DNA of 64,000 bases from Agrobacterium vaccinii (lineage in GTDB: Bacteria > Pseudomonadota > Alphaproteobacteria > Rhizobiales > Rhizobiaceae): assembly GCF_021310995.1 (NCBI RefSeq), contig NZ_CP054150.1:868001-932000 (forward strand), in the 5' to 3' direction. The notes below the pieces were generated by a model, which did no database searches, was not told where the DNA came from, and saw nothing but the letters and a program-made list of their open reading frames with translations. Made by a program: the position numbers and the translations under genes. The first letter of the stretch is position 1, and each line of letters begins with the position of its first letter. Positions 26,353 through 34,948 of the stretch are shown piece after piece.

Positions 26353-27570
26353 ATGGCAGGCACACTCGTCATCGTTGGTGCGGGCCAGGCCGCCTTTTCC
26401 CTTGCCGCGAAACTGCGGGCGTTGAAGGACGAGCGACCGATTACGATCATCGGTTCGGAAGATGTTTTGCCTTACCAGCGGCCACCGCTATCCAAGAAAT
26501 ATCTGATGGGCGAGATGAGCTTCGACAGGCTCCAGTTTCGCGATTCCCAATGGTTTACGGACAACAATGTCGACGTGCGTCTCTCCACCTGGGTCGAAGA
26601 AATCGACCGCACGGCGAAGACGGTGCGCATGCAGGATGGCAGCACGCTTGCCTATGACAAGCTGGCGCTGGCAACGGGCTCTGCCCCGCGCACCCTGCCA
26701 GCCGGTGTTGGTGGCGATCTCGAAGGAGTCTTGACGGTGCGAGACGAGCGCGATGCCGACCGGCTGATGGAAGAGATGAAGCCGGGGCGCAGATTGTTGG
26801 TGATCGGTGGCGGTTACATCGGGCTGGAAGCGGCAGCCGTTGCGCGAAACCTGGGGCTGGAGGTGACGCTGATCGAAATGGCCGACCGCATCTTGCAACG
26901 CGTGGCCGCCCCCGAAACAGCACGCATCATGCGCGACATTCACAACGCGCACGGCGTTTCCATCCGCGAGAAGACCGGCCTCGTGCGGTTGATCGGCACG
27001 GATGGCCATGTCAGCGCAGCCGAGCTTTCAGACGGAACGGTGCTATCCGTGGATTTCGTCATCGTCGGTATCGGCGTTTTGCCGAATGATCGGCTGGCGC
27101 GTGATTCGGGCCTCGATATCGGCAACGGGATTCTGGTCGATGAATTCACCCGCACATCCGATCCTAATATTCACGCCATGGGCGATTGCGCGCTTTTGCC
27201 GCTCGATGGCGCGCGGGTGCGGCTCGAATCGGTGCAGAACGCGGTCGATCAGGCCGAAGCGGCGGCTCTCGTCCTGACCGGCGAGGAAAAACCCTATCAG
27301 CCCAAGCCATGGTTCTGGTCCGACCAATATGATGTGAAGTTGCAGATTGCCGGGTTCAACATGGGTTACGATGAGACGGTGCTGCGGCCCGGCCAACGGG
27401 AAGGCAGCCATTCCATCTGGTATTTCCGTGCGGGCCGCTTCATTGCCGTGGATGCCATCAACGATGCCAAGGCCTATGTCAGCGGCAAAAAGCTGCTGGA
27501 GACCGGCAAACAGCCGGACCGTGCCATTCTGGCCGATCATTCTGCCGATCTGAAATTGCTGCTGGCCTGA
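26353..27570 (+). CDS. FAD-dependent ferredoxin reductase (rhodocoxin/putidaredoxin reductase type)
   Basis: A 405-residue pyridine nucleotide-disulfide oxidoreductase fold. The FAD dinucleotide motif is at the N-terminus (VIVGAGQAAFSLA), the NAD motif near residue 150 (LLVIGGGYIGLEAA), and the second FAD contact is HAMGDCALLP. YQRPPLSKKYL is typical of reductases that pass electrons to [2Fe-2S] ferredoxins of P450 or dioxygenase systems. No redox cysteine pair is seen. ATG at 26353 lies 6 nt after GGAG. No ferredoxin or oxygenase is adjacent; the aldolase gene begins 10 nt after its stop. Confidence 0.9.
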   Translation: MAGTLVIVGAGQAAFSLAAKLRALKDERPITIIGSEDVLPYQRPPLSKKYLMGEMSFDRLQFRDSQWFTDNNVDVRLSTWVEEIDRTAKTVRMQDGSTLAYDKLALATGSAPRTLPAGVGGDLEGVLTVRDERDADRLMEEMKPGRRLLVIGGGYIGLEAAAVARNLGLEVTLIEMADRILQRVAAPETARIMRDIHNAHGVSIREKTGLVRLIGTDGHVSAAELSDGTVLSVDFVIVGIGVLPNDRLARDSGLDIGNGILVDEFTRTSDPNIHAMGDCALLPLDGARVRLESVQNAVDQAEAAALVLTGEEKPYQPKPWFWSDQYDVKLQIAGFNMGYDETVLRPGQREGSHSIWYFRAGRFIAVDAINDAKAYVSGKKLLETGKQPDRAILADHSADLKLLLA

Positions 27571-27580
27571 AGGAACACCC

Positions 27581-28375
27581 ATGCGCGCCGAGGAAAACCG
27601 CTTCAAGACCGCCATTCGCGACGGCAAACCGCAAATCGGCCTCTGGCTGGATATGGGTGAGGCGATCACGGCGGAAATTGCCGGAACAGCCGGTTTCGAC
27701 TGGCTGGTGATCGATGGTGAGCACGGCCCCAACGATCTGCGCAGCATCATCGACCAGTTACGCGCGCTAGCGCCATTCCCCGCTGAGCCTGTGGTGCGTG
27801 TTCCCGTGGGGGAAAGCTGGATCATCAAGCAATTGCTGGATGCCGGTGCGCGCACGCTTCTGGTTCCGATGGTCGATTCGGCTGCGCAAGCAACGCAACT
27901 CGTTGCCGCCATGCATTACCCGCCGCGTGGCATTCGCGGCATGGGCGCCGTTGTGGCCAGAGCGTCGGGCTTCAACACCATCGACAATTACGCGCAAAAC
28001 GCATCCGATGGCCTGTGTTTGCTGGTGCAGGCAGAAACGCGCGCGGCCATCGCCGATCTCGACAATATATTGCAGGTGGATGGTATCGACGGCGTCTTCA
28101 TCGGCCCTGCCGATTTGGCAGCCGATATGGGCTATCTCGGGCGGATCGACGAGCCGGAGGTGCAGGAGACCATCGAAGCGGCCATTCGCAAGATCGTCGC
28201 ATCCGGCAAAGCCGCTGGTATTCTGACCTTCAACGAGACCTACAATAAGCGCTATCTCGAACTCGGCGCATCATTCGTGGCCGTTGGCGCAGATGTCACG
28301 GAGTTTTCCAACGCCATCCGGTCGCTCTGCGCGCGTTACAAGGGCGGCGCGCCGGAGAAGGCATCGAGCTACTGA
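27581..28375 (+). CDS. HpcH/HpaI family aldolase
   Basis: A 264-residue class II pyruvate aldolase-like TIM barrel. The metal site is visible as E in LLVQAETRAAI and D in GVFIGPADLAADMGYLG; the opening IGLWLDMGEAITAEIAG and GEHGPNDL match HpaI/GarL/RhmA enzymes. They cleave 2-keto-4-hydroxy acids to pyruvate and an aldehyde in the cytoplasm. The precise substrate is not determined. ATG follows AAGGAA by 5 nt. It is directly downstream of the ferredoxin reductase (10-nt gap), implying co-transcription, possibly in an aromatic or sugar-acid pathway. Confidence 0.9.
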   Translation: MRAEENRFKTAIRDGKPQIGLWLDMGEAITAEIAGTAGFDWLVIDGEHGPNDLRSIIDQLRALAPFPAEPVVRVPVGESWIIKQLLDAGARTLLVPMVDSAAQATQLVAAMHYPPRGIRGMGAVVARASGFNTIDNYAQNASDGLCLLVQAETRAAIADLDNILQVDGIDGVFIGPADLAADMGYLGRIDEPEVQETIEAAIRKIVASGKAAGILTFNETYNKRYLELGASFVAVGADVTEFSNAIRSLCARYKGGAPEKASSY

Positions 28376-28381
28376 AACTGC

Positions 28382-28561
28382 TCAGTCATCGTTGCTTGCA
28401 TTGAGTTTTTCCGGGCGAATGCCCTCTTGGCCGGAAAACAGAAAGCCTTCCCGCACCAACCACTCACGCACAATCCGCTGTATCGCCTCTTCTCGATCAA
28501 GGCCGCTTTCTTGCACGAAGGCGGCCAATGCCGTTTCGAGTTCCTCATTGAACATCATCAT
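28382..28561 (-). CDS. Small ribbon-helix-helix-like protein, 59 residues
   Basis: Reading from three consecutive ATGs (28561, 28558, 28555) gives MMMFNEELETALAAFVQESG and then LDREEAIQRIVREWLVREG, followed by an acidic tail. The pattern (short N-terminal strand, helix, G-x-D/S-R-E-E-A helix ending in EWL) is like the Arc/MetJ/CopG ribbon-helix-helix fold. GGGAGAG lies just before the first ATG. There is no toxin gene beside it, so an orphan DNA-binding protein or antitoxin-like regulator is possible. It converges on the aldolase gene. Confidence 0.65.
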   Translation of the reverse strand: MMMFNEELETALAAFVQESGLDREEAIQRIVREWLVREGFLFSGQEGIRPEKLNASNDD

Positions 28562-28582
28562 GTCTCTCCCATCCCAATAACG

Positions 28583-28612
28583 AAAAAGGCAAGGAGCTAA
28601 ACGCTCCTTGCC
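28583..28612 (-). terminator. Intrinsic terminator of the DUF883 gene
   Basis: Perfect 10-bp stem GGCAAGGAGC/GCTCCTTGCC (28588-28597 with 28603-28612), 5-nt loop, then five T on the minus strand (28587-28583). It ends the gene at 28637-28984. Confidence 0.9.
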
Positions 28613-28636
28613 TCTCGAATGTCTTGAAGTCAGAGC

Positions 28637-28984
28637 TTAGCGCCAGCGATAAAGGCTGCTCTTTTGCTCTGTCGCGGCGTTGGCCACGCAGTAACCAAGT
28701 GCAAAGCCCAACGCGCCGACAACTGTCAGCAGCGATGTCGCGGTGCCTGGATTTTCTTTGACGGCCTCGACCACATTGTGGCCCTGCGCCTTCACGGTCT
28801 GTGCAGCTGTCTGCGCGACGCGCTGTACACGGCCGCGTGCCTCATCCACAAATTCCGAAGCGTCTTCGGAAAGTGTGCCAGCCCGCGCCGAAACCGACTT
28901 GGACAGGGAAGAGATCTGCGCACGCAGCTCTGCAATCTGATTCTCAACTGTATCTTCGACAACGTTCAATTTGGTCTGAGCCAT
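28637..28984 (-). CDS. DUF883/ElaB-YqjD family protein
   Basis: A 115-residue protein: a long amphipathic helical region (about residues 5-75) with VENQIAELRAQISSLSKSV and ARGRVQRVAQTAAQTV, then a C-terminal hydrophobic segment (about 83-103, TSLLTVVGALGFALGY). This is the layout of ElaB/YqjD, which in E. coli anchor inactive ribosomes to the inner membrane in stationary phase; the role here is by homology only. The gene has its own strong terminator at 28583-28612 and a tRNA gene upstream on the same strand. Confidence 0.83.
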   Translation of the reverse strand: MAQTKLNVVEDTVENQIAELRAQISSLSKSVSARAGTLSEDASEFVDEARGRVQRVAQTAAQTVKAQGHNVVEAVKENPGTATSLLTVVGALGFALGYCVANAATEQKSSLYRWR

Positions 28985-29093
28985 GTGAAATCACCTCTTG
29001 CTGTTTCCGGGGTGATAACGCAGCGGCCAAACGAAATGTTCCGCAATGCAGCGAATTCATGTGTTCAGATTTTGAATGGGGGTTTTGTGATTA

Positions 29094-29184
29094 TGGCGGA
29101 GAGGATGGGATTCGAACCCACGATACGCTTTTGACGTATACTCCCTTAGCAGGGGAGCGCCTTCGACCACTCGGCCACCTCTCC
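29094..29184 (-). tRNA. tRNA-Ser (GCT anticodon)
   Basis: A 91-nt tRNA including an encoded CCA (29096-29094). The acceptor stem GGAGAGG (29184-29178) pairs with CCTCTCC; the anticodon loop reads CTGCTAA, the long variable arm TACGTCAAAAGCGTA is typical of serine tRNA, and the T loop GGTTCGAATCC is intact. It decodes AGC/AGU. Confidence 0.97.
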
Positions 29185-29784
29185 GGTGCCGCCTGATTAT
29201 GGCGTATAAAAATTGAATGCAAGGCCTTTTCTATAAAGAGACGAAAAAGAACCGTTTCCTCCCATGTTTTCTCAAGGGCATGGCGGTTGAAGAACAGAGA
29301 ATCAGTAAGTTCTCACAAAGGCAAAGAGAATCGGTTCAGAGGAATCGGCGTTGTTCATCCGCCCAAACAGCTGCATTGCTATATAGGAAGTGTGCAGCGT
29401 GGTTACCGCAGGCGATGCGCTGGCCCACCAAAATCCTTGAGAATGCGGGCTTACAAGGGCATCAAGCCACCTCATCCACATGGCGGCACTCTCGATGGCG
29501 AGGGGATAAGCCTTGGATTCAAAAGGCATTTTTTAATATTCTGTAAACGTTTGATGCCGCCAGACCCCGCAAATGTGTTGTTTCAGCAACAACGCAAAAT
29601 GAAGCAGGCCCACAAAGCTGTCATATCCATCATTGCCGATTGCAACTGCGCCATCCTTTTGTATTTTCGGCAACGGAAGCGAGGCGGTGGATCGTCCGTT
29701 TTCAAAGAACACGGGAATGGGGCAGGGAATGCTGTCCTTCAGCTTAAGAACCCAGACCCTTTTGAAACTTGACTGGAGGTCAAC
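29185..29784. other. 600-bp region upstream of the porin pair, no clear gene
   Basis: Open frames on both strands exist but none has family-like content, a good start or the codon use of its neighbours. It holds a weak terminator-like hairpin at 29510-29534 and presumably the promoter and leader of the first porin. GGAGG lies at 29774-29778, 6 nt before the porin ATG. A small RNA in the left half is possible. Confidence 0.5.
29510..29534 (+). terminator. Weak terminator-like hairpin upstream of the porins
   Basis: GCCTT (29510-29514) and AAGGC (29523-29527) form a 5-bp stem with an 8-nt loop, followed by A and six T. The stem is short; it would end a transcript starting somewhere in 29190-29480, for which I see no coding gene. 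Confidence 0.4.
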
Positions 29785-30900
29785 ATGAACATTAAGAGCC
29801 TTTTGATCGGCTCCGCTGCAGCTCTCGCAGCAGTATCTGGCGCCCAGGCTGCCGACGCTATCGTCGCTGCTGAGCCAGAGCCAATGGAATACGTTCGCGT
29901 TTGCGACGCTTTCGGCACAGGCTTCTTCTACATCCCTGGCACCGAAACCTGCCTGAAGTTCTCTGGTTACGTTCGTTTCCAGACAGACATCAGCCGCGAC
30001 CGTTCCGGCACTTCTGACTGGGATTCGTTCACACGTGCTCAGTTCAACGTTGACACCAAGACAGACACCGAACTCGGTGCAGTTCGTGGCTTCATCGAAT
30101 TCCGTGGCGATGCTGACAACGCAGACTCTGCCGGTCTCAACATCCAGCAGGCTTTCATCGAAGTTGGCGGCCTCAAGGTCGGTAAGTTCTACAACTGGTG
30201 GGACGACAGCCTTTCTGGCGAAACTGACTACCTGAACACTGCAACACTGTTCAACTCCATTCGTTACACCTACGACGCAGGCTCTTTCTGGGCCGGTATT
30301 TCGGTTGACGAACTCGAAGGTCTGAACGTTCGCACAGTTCGCGCACCAGTCCTCGGTGTTGCTAACGCTGCCTTGGCTGCCGCTGCGGAAGCCGACAACA
30401 ACGTTGGTATTTCTGCTGGCGTTGGCACCAAGCTCGCTGGCTTCACACTTCAGCTGATCGGCGGCTATGACGTTGACCAGGAAGAAGGCGCAGTTCGCCT
30501 GATGGGTACTGCTGACATCGGTCCTGGCACACTGGGCCTGGCTGGTATCTATGCAACCGGCGGCTCTGCATACTTCAACAAGGCTGAATGGGTTGTTGCT
30601 GCTGAATACGCAATCAAGGCTACAGATCGTCTGACGATCACGCCTGCTGCTCAGTACTTCGGCAACGTTGCTGACGCTCAGCGCACCAACACAGCTGCTT
30701 TCGGCACAGCGATTTCCGGCGACTCCACAACGGTTCGTCGTGGCGACGACTGGTCGAACCGCGATGCTTGGACTGCTGGCGTAACGGTTGACTACAAGCT
30801 CACCGAAGGCTTGACCACGAAGGTTACTGCAAACTACTACGACGAAGACGACCGTGGCGATCAGGTCACCGGCTTCGTTCGCCTGCAGCGCAACTTCTAA
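29785..30900 (+). CDS. ropA: Outer membrane porin RopA/Omp2b type (first copy)
   Basis: A 371-residue beta-barrel porin of the rhizobial RopA/Brucella Omp2 family. The signal peptide is residues 1-22 (cut after AQA, leaving ADAIVAAEPEPMEYVRVC). Cys at the start of the mature part, FYIPGTETCLKFSGYVRF and the C-terminal Phe after VTGFVRLQR are family marks. It forms trimeric diffusion channels. Codon use (GCT, GTT, ACA, CGT, CTG) differs from neighbours and fits very high expression. GGAGG precedes ATG by 6 nt. A near-identical second copy follows. Confidence 0.95.
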   Translation: MNIKSLLIGSAAALAAVSGAQAADAIVAAEPEPMEYVRVCDAFGTGFFYIPGTETCLKFSGYVRFQTDISRDRSGTSDWDSFTRAQFNVDTKTDTELGAVRGFIEFRGDADNADSAGLNIQQAFIEVGGLKVGKFYNWWDDSLSGETDYLNTATLFNSIRYTYDAGSFWAGISVDELEGLNVRTVRAPVLGVANAALAAAAEADNNVGISAGVGTKLAGFTLQLIGGYDVDQEEGAVRLMGTADIGPGTLGLAGIYATGGSAYFNKAEWVVAAEYAIKATDRLTITPAAQYFGNVADAQRTNTAAFGTAISGDSTTVRRGDDWSNRDAWTAGVTVDYKLTEGLTTKVTANYYDEDDRGDQVTGFVRLQRNF

Positions 30901-30926
30901 TCTGATCTGACTTTTGTCAGTGATGG

Positions 30927-30956
30927 AAAACCCGGCTTTCGAGCCGGGTTTTTTTT
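30927..30956 (+). terminator. Intrinsic terminator of the first porin
   Basis: AACCCGGCT-TTCG-AGCCGGGTT stem-loop with eight or more T after it (30949-30956). The stop codon is 27 nt upstream. The remaining 250 bp to the second porin holds its promoter and leader; no other gene is seen there. Confidence 0.95.
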
Positions 30957-31206
30957 GTTTTGCGTAATAGCTTCTGGAAAGTTCCGGGTCGGTGAATGTC
31001 AGTTTGCCGGTAAGAGATCGTTAACACCTTGACCGACTTGAGGTCGATTTGTGACGAAGTTGCAACAGCAAGACGGCAACGCTTCGACTTTAATGCTAAA
31101 TTGCTTTCTTCCAGATTGCGCGAATCTGTGGTTGTGGCTTTAATCGATTTCAAGAACAGCATTCGTTCCCACCCGCTGTTTTTTATCATTTGACTTGGAG
31201 GTCACC

Positions 31207-32316
31207 ATGAACATTAAGAGCCTTTTGATCGGCTCCGCTGCGGCTCTCGCAGCAGTATCCGGCGCCCAGGCTGCTGACGCTATCGTCGCTGCTGAGCCTG
31301 AGCCAATGGAATACGTTCGCGTTTGCGACGCTTTCGGCACAGGTTTCTTCTACATTCCTGGTACAGAGACATGCTTGAAGTTCTCTGGTTACATCCGTTT
31401 CCAGACTGACTTCGGTCGTGATGAATCTGGCACTTCTGACTGGGATTCTTTCACACGCGCTCAGTTCAACGTTGACACCAAGACAGACACCGAACTCGGT
31501 GCTGTTCGTGGCTTCATCGAATTCCGTGGCGATGCTGATAATGCTGATTCTGCTGGTTTGAACATTCAGCAGGCGTTTATCGAGCTCGGCGGCCTTAAGG
31601 TTGGTAAGTTCTATAGCTGGTGGGATGACGATCTTTCCGGTGAAACAGACGTTCTGTCCACCAACACGCTCTTCAACTCTATCCGTTACACATACGACGC
31701 AGGCTCGTTCTGGGCTGGCGTTTCGGTTGACGAACTCGAAGGCAAGAACAGCAGCTTCCTTTTCGTAGATCCAACAACTGTTAATGGCTACACACTCGAA
31801 GCTGACAACAACGTTGGTATCACCGCTGGCGTTGGCGCAAAGTTTGGCGCAGCTACTCTTCAGGTTATCGGCTCGTATGACGTCGATCAGGAAGAAGGCG
31901 CTGTCCGCGCTATGATGTTTGCTGACATCGGTCCAGGTACGCTCGGCGTCGCCGGTGTATGGGCTTCTGGCGTAAACGCTTACTACGCAGAATCTGAGTG
32001 GGCTGCTGCGATCGAATACGCTATCAAGGCAACTGACAAGCTGACGATTACGCCTGCTTTCCAGTACTCTGGTAACGTGGCTGCTAAGGCAAGCGGTTCT
32101 GATCTTACAGGCCTTGGTTTCCTTGGTCTTGAAAACGACAACACTGCTTACTACGCAACGAATGACTGGACGAGCAACGACGAGTGGCGCGCTGGCGTGA
32201 CGGTTGATTACAAGATCACCGACGGCCTGACCAGCAAGGTTACTGCTAACTACGTTGACCGTGACGGTGCTGACGATCAGGTCACTGGCTTCGTTCGCCT
32301 TCAGCGCGACTTCTAA
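31207..32316 (+). CDS. ropA: Outer membrane porin RopA/Omp2b type (second copy)
   Basis: A 369-residue porin, tandem paralog of the preceding gene. The signal peptide and about the first 150 residues are almost the same in both copies; differences gather after residue 180 in surface-loop regions, for example NSSFLFVDPTTVNGYTL, which replaces a different loop in copy one. It uses the same 22-residue signal, the C-terminal Phe and the same ribosome binding region. ATG at 31207 is preferred over an upstream TTG at 31195, which lies within the ribosome binding site. The pattern fits duplication followed by loop diversification. Confidence 0.95.
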   Translation: MNIKSLLIGSAAALAAVSGAQAADAIVAAEPEPMEYVRVCDAFGTGFFYIPGTETCLKFSGYIRFQTDFGRDESGTSDWDSFTRAQFNVDTKTDTELGAVRGFIEFRGDADNADSAGLNIQQAFIELGGLKVGKFYSWWDDDLSGETDVLSTNTLFNSIRYTYDAGSFWAGVSVDELEGKNSSFLFVDPTTVNGYTLEADNNVGITAGVGAKFGAATLQVIGSYDVDQEEGAVRAMMFADIGPGTLGVAGVWASGVNAYYAESEWAAAIEYAIKATDKLTITPAFQYSGNVAAKASGSDLTGLGFLGLENDNTAYYATNDWTSNDEWRAGVTVDYKITDGLTSKVTANYVDRDGADDQVTGFVRLQRDF

Positions 32317-32343
32317 TCTGATCTGACTTCGGTCAGTGATGGA

Positions 32344-32370
32344 AAGCCCGGCTCTCGAGCCGGGCTTTTT
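32344..32370 (+). terminator. Intrinsic terminator of the second porin
   Basis: AAGCCCGGCT-CTCG-AGCCGGGCTT (32344-32353 with 32358-32367) followed by T to 32370. The bases between stop and stem also repeat those of the first porin (a GATCTGACTT...GTCAGTGATGG stretch). Confidence 0.93.
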
Positions 32371-32436
32371 CGTTTTGCGGTGAGGCAACTGGGTGGGGTT
32401 GCTGGAGGTTCTGAGACGGTTGTCAGTAGTGAATAC

Positions 32437-32463
32437 AAAAAAGCGCCGATCGCTCGGCGCTTT
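32437..32463 (-). terminator. Intrinsic terminator of the transglycosylase gene
   Basis: Stem GCGCCGA/TCGGCGC (32443-32449 with 32454-32460), 4-nt loop; on the minus strand it is followed by six T (32442-32437). It lies 28 nt after the slt stop and is convergent with the porin terminator. Confidence 0.9.
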
Positions 32464-32490
32464 GGATGGTCCGGTTATATTGTGAGAGTG

Positions 32491-34701
32491 TTATCCTGAA
32501 CGGCCATTGCGTAGGTCGCTGACAATGTCCGCTTTCTGACCCAGCCTTGTCTTATACACCTGATAATTTTCCATCACCCGCTGCACATAGTTGCGTGTCT
32601 CGGGGAAGGGGATGCGTTCGATCCAGTCGACAACGTCGTCGATGGGTTTGCCGCGGGGGTCGCCGTAGCGGCTGATCCATTCGGGGACGCGTTTGGGGCC
32701 GGCATTATAGGCGACGAAGGTCAGGATGTAGGAGCCGCCGAAGCTGTCGATCTGTTCGCCGAGGTAGTGAGCACCAAGTGTGGCGTTGTAGCCTGCATCG
32801 GTGGTGAGTTTCGCTTGGGTGAAATCCATGCCGTGTCGGCTGGCGACGCCTTTGGCGGTGCCGGGCAGAAGTTGTAAGAGGCCGCGCGCATTTGCAGGCG
32901 AGACGGCTGCGGGGTTGAAGGCGCTTTCCTGGCGCGCAATCGCATAGGCCAGTGCCATGCCGGAGCCGGAGATGTTGGCCGTGCCGGGAATGACGCCGAT
33001 CGGGTAGGCGAGCGCTGCGGCATCGATGCCGCGACTGAAGGCCGTTTTGCCGATCTGAAGCGAGACCTGATGGTTGTTGTTCTTTTCCGCGCGCGAAGCG
33101 AGGATGGCCAATTCGCCGGGGCTGTCCATCTGCTCGGCCAAGGCGCGATAGAGGCTATCGGCACGCCAGCTATAGCCTGCGGCCTCAAGTCTTTCGATGG
33201 CGCGCACGGCTTCACGCTCGGCAAAGTGCTGGCGGTCGTTGTCGCTTGGGGAAGGGTAGGTCACGTTGATCGTGGTCGTACCGATTCGCGCTGCGGCAAG
33301 CTGGCCATAGAATGTGCCGGGATGGGCGGCGGCCTTGGTGAAGAACTCGCGGGCATTGCCCGGTCCGCCAGCTTCGGCGGTGCGGCCCAGCCAGTAATAG
33401 GCGCGCGACGCGGAAAGGGGTCGGTTCGATGTCTCAAGCAGTCGGTTGAAATGTTTTGCAGCATCGGTGGGGTCTTGTAGCGCGCGCAGCGCGTACCAGC
33501 CCGCATGGAATTCCGCATCGGCAATATCCACTGCTGACGTCGCGGCGTGGTTGGCGACAATCGTGTAGGCCTGGCGGAAATCGCCGAGGTCTGCCAGTCC
33601 GCGCGCGATGATGCGGCGCTCGTTCCACCACTCACCGGGATTGACGAGCTTTGCCTGATCCGTTGGCGCTTGCGCCAAAAGCGCTGCGGCATCGGCGTAT
33701 TTCTGCTGATGGCGCAGGTTTTCGATGCGGGCGAAGAGATAGGCGGGATCGTTGCGGGCAGGGCCGGTCACGGCGGCGAGTGCGGCAGGCGCGTTTTTGG
33801 CGCGTTGCAACACGGCGGCCCAGGCGGCGTAGAGTGGCTGCGCCTTGCCGAGATCACCAAAGCGTTTCGCCTGGCTGACGCGGCTGCGATACATCAGATA
33901 ATCCATCCGCGCCTTGTGATCGGCAGCAGAGAGAAAACCGGGAAATTCATCGATGACGCGGTCTTCCAGCGCCGTGTCCATGCCTTCGCTGACCCATAAT
34001 GTCTGGATGAGCTTTTGCGCCCGGGCCGTATTGCCGCTGGTGTTCTGCGCATGCGCAAGGGCGATCGTGCCCTCCGGCGTTTCGGGCGCGCCGTTGGCGA
34101 AATAGGCGATGAGCTGTGCCGCTGGCGGACTTTCGCGCAGCATGGCGCGCTCGGCATTGGCGCGGAATGTGGCGGTGCCCGGCCAACCCTTGAGTTCGGT
34201 CTGCGCGGTGGCAATCTCGGCGGAGGAGACGTCCTTCTGGCCGGAAATGGCAATCGCCCATGTCAGGATATGCCGGTCGAGAGCCGTCGCGGGCAGGGAG
34301 TTGCGAATGGCGATGGCGCGCAGGGCATCCCGGCTGGACAGCGCGTCAAGCCCGGCTTTCAGATCGGAGACGTCGAGCGGCGCATTCGGCCGCATGATCG
34401 AGCCGGTGATTTCGGGCGTCGCAGGCATGAATGCGGGGGTCGCCGGTGAATTGGGTTTGACATAGGGCAGGGGGACGATGGCGCTTTCGGTCGCGGGCCC
34501 GGCCCACGCACCCCAGACTGTTGCCGCAAGGCCTGCCATGGCCAGGCCTAAAGCTGCTTTCTTCATGCGTTCACTCGCGACTTTGGACCGCCGCTTGGCC
34601 GCAACGCCGGGTTTTGCCGGGCGCACGACCTGGAAAGGGCTGTCTGGTTTTGCGGCTCTGTGTCTTGCAGGTGTCATGCCTCCATTAGCTGCTTTCAGCA
34701 T
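32491..34701 (-). CDS. Soluble lytic murein transglycosylase (Slt70-like)
   Basis: Up to 736 residues. A basic tail (about 45 residues) precedes a signal-like segment MKKAALGLAMAGLAATVWG; then an alpha-helical superhelix (about 95-560) and a C-terminal goose-lysozyme-like domain. The catalytic Glu is E592 in AIARQESAFNP, followed by ARGLLQLLPGTA and VAYNAGPKRVPEW. It cleaves peptidoglycan to 1,6-anhydro products in the periplasm. The start is uncertain: ATGs at 34701 and 34677 give the tail, while ATG at 34566 begins directly at the signal peptide. A strong terminator follows. Confidence 0.9.
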   Translation of the reverse strand: MLKAANGGMTPARHRAAKPDSPFQVVRPAKPGVAAKRRSKVASERMKKAALGLAMAGLAATVWGAWAGPATESAIVPLPYVKPNSPATPAFMPATPEITGSIMRPNAPLDVSDLKAGLDALSSRDALRAIAIRNSLPATALDRHILTWAIAISGQKDVSSAEIATAQTELKGWPGTATFRANAERAMLRESPPAAQLIAYFANGAPETPEGTIALAHAQNTSGNTARAQKLIQTLWVSEGMDTALEDRVIDEFPGFLSAADHKARMDYLMYRSRVSQAKRFGDLGKAQPLYAAWAAVLQRAKNAPAALAAVTGPARNDPAYLFARIENLRHQQKYADAAALLAQAPTDQAKLVNPGEWWNERRIIARGLADLGDFRQAYTIVANHAATSAVDIADAEFHAGWYALRALQDPTDAAKHFNRLLETSNRPLSASRAYYWLGRTAEAGGPGNAREFFTKAAAHPGTFYGQLAAARIGTTTINVTYPSPSDNDRQHFAEREAVRAIERLEAAGYSWRADSLYRALAEQMDSPGELAILASRAEKNNNHQVSLQIGKTAFSRGIDAAALAYPIGVIPGTANISGSGMALAYAIARQESAFNPAAVSPANARGLLQLLPGTAKGVASRHGMDFTQAKLTTDAGYNATLGAHYLGEQIDSFGGSYILTFVAYNAGPKRVPEWISRYGDPRGKPIDDVVDWIERIPFPETRNYVQRVMENYQVYKTRLGQKADIVSDLRNGRSG

Positions 34702-34948
34702 TAACAGAACCTTAATCCCGACTACCGCTTATGATCAAATTTCGGTCACAAACGGCGTGAACGGGGGTCTGCAACATCATCGGCAGGTGCGGTGCTGTGG
34801 ATGCTGTGAACCATGAAACTATTTGTGTTTCGCGCATCAAAAGGCGTCGTTAACAGCTTGTCGGTAGCTTAGGCCCGCTTTAATGTGACATCGTTTTAAT
34901 CATGGAATGCGGCTGAAGCATGGACTGGCTCACCGCAAGGAGTATTGC

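Noticed and set aside
29287..29772. A 161-codon plus-strand frame upstream of the first porin
   Set aside because: Translation is irregular and rich in Cys/Arg/His, codon use is unlike neighbours, and it contains a terminator-like hairpin.
31186..32388. A 400-codon open frame on the minus strand across the whole second porin gene
   Set aside because: It is the antisense of a clear porin; lack of stops follows from the strong codon bias of the porin, and the translation resembles no protein.
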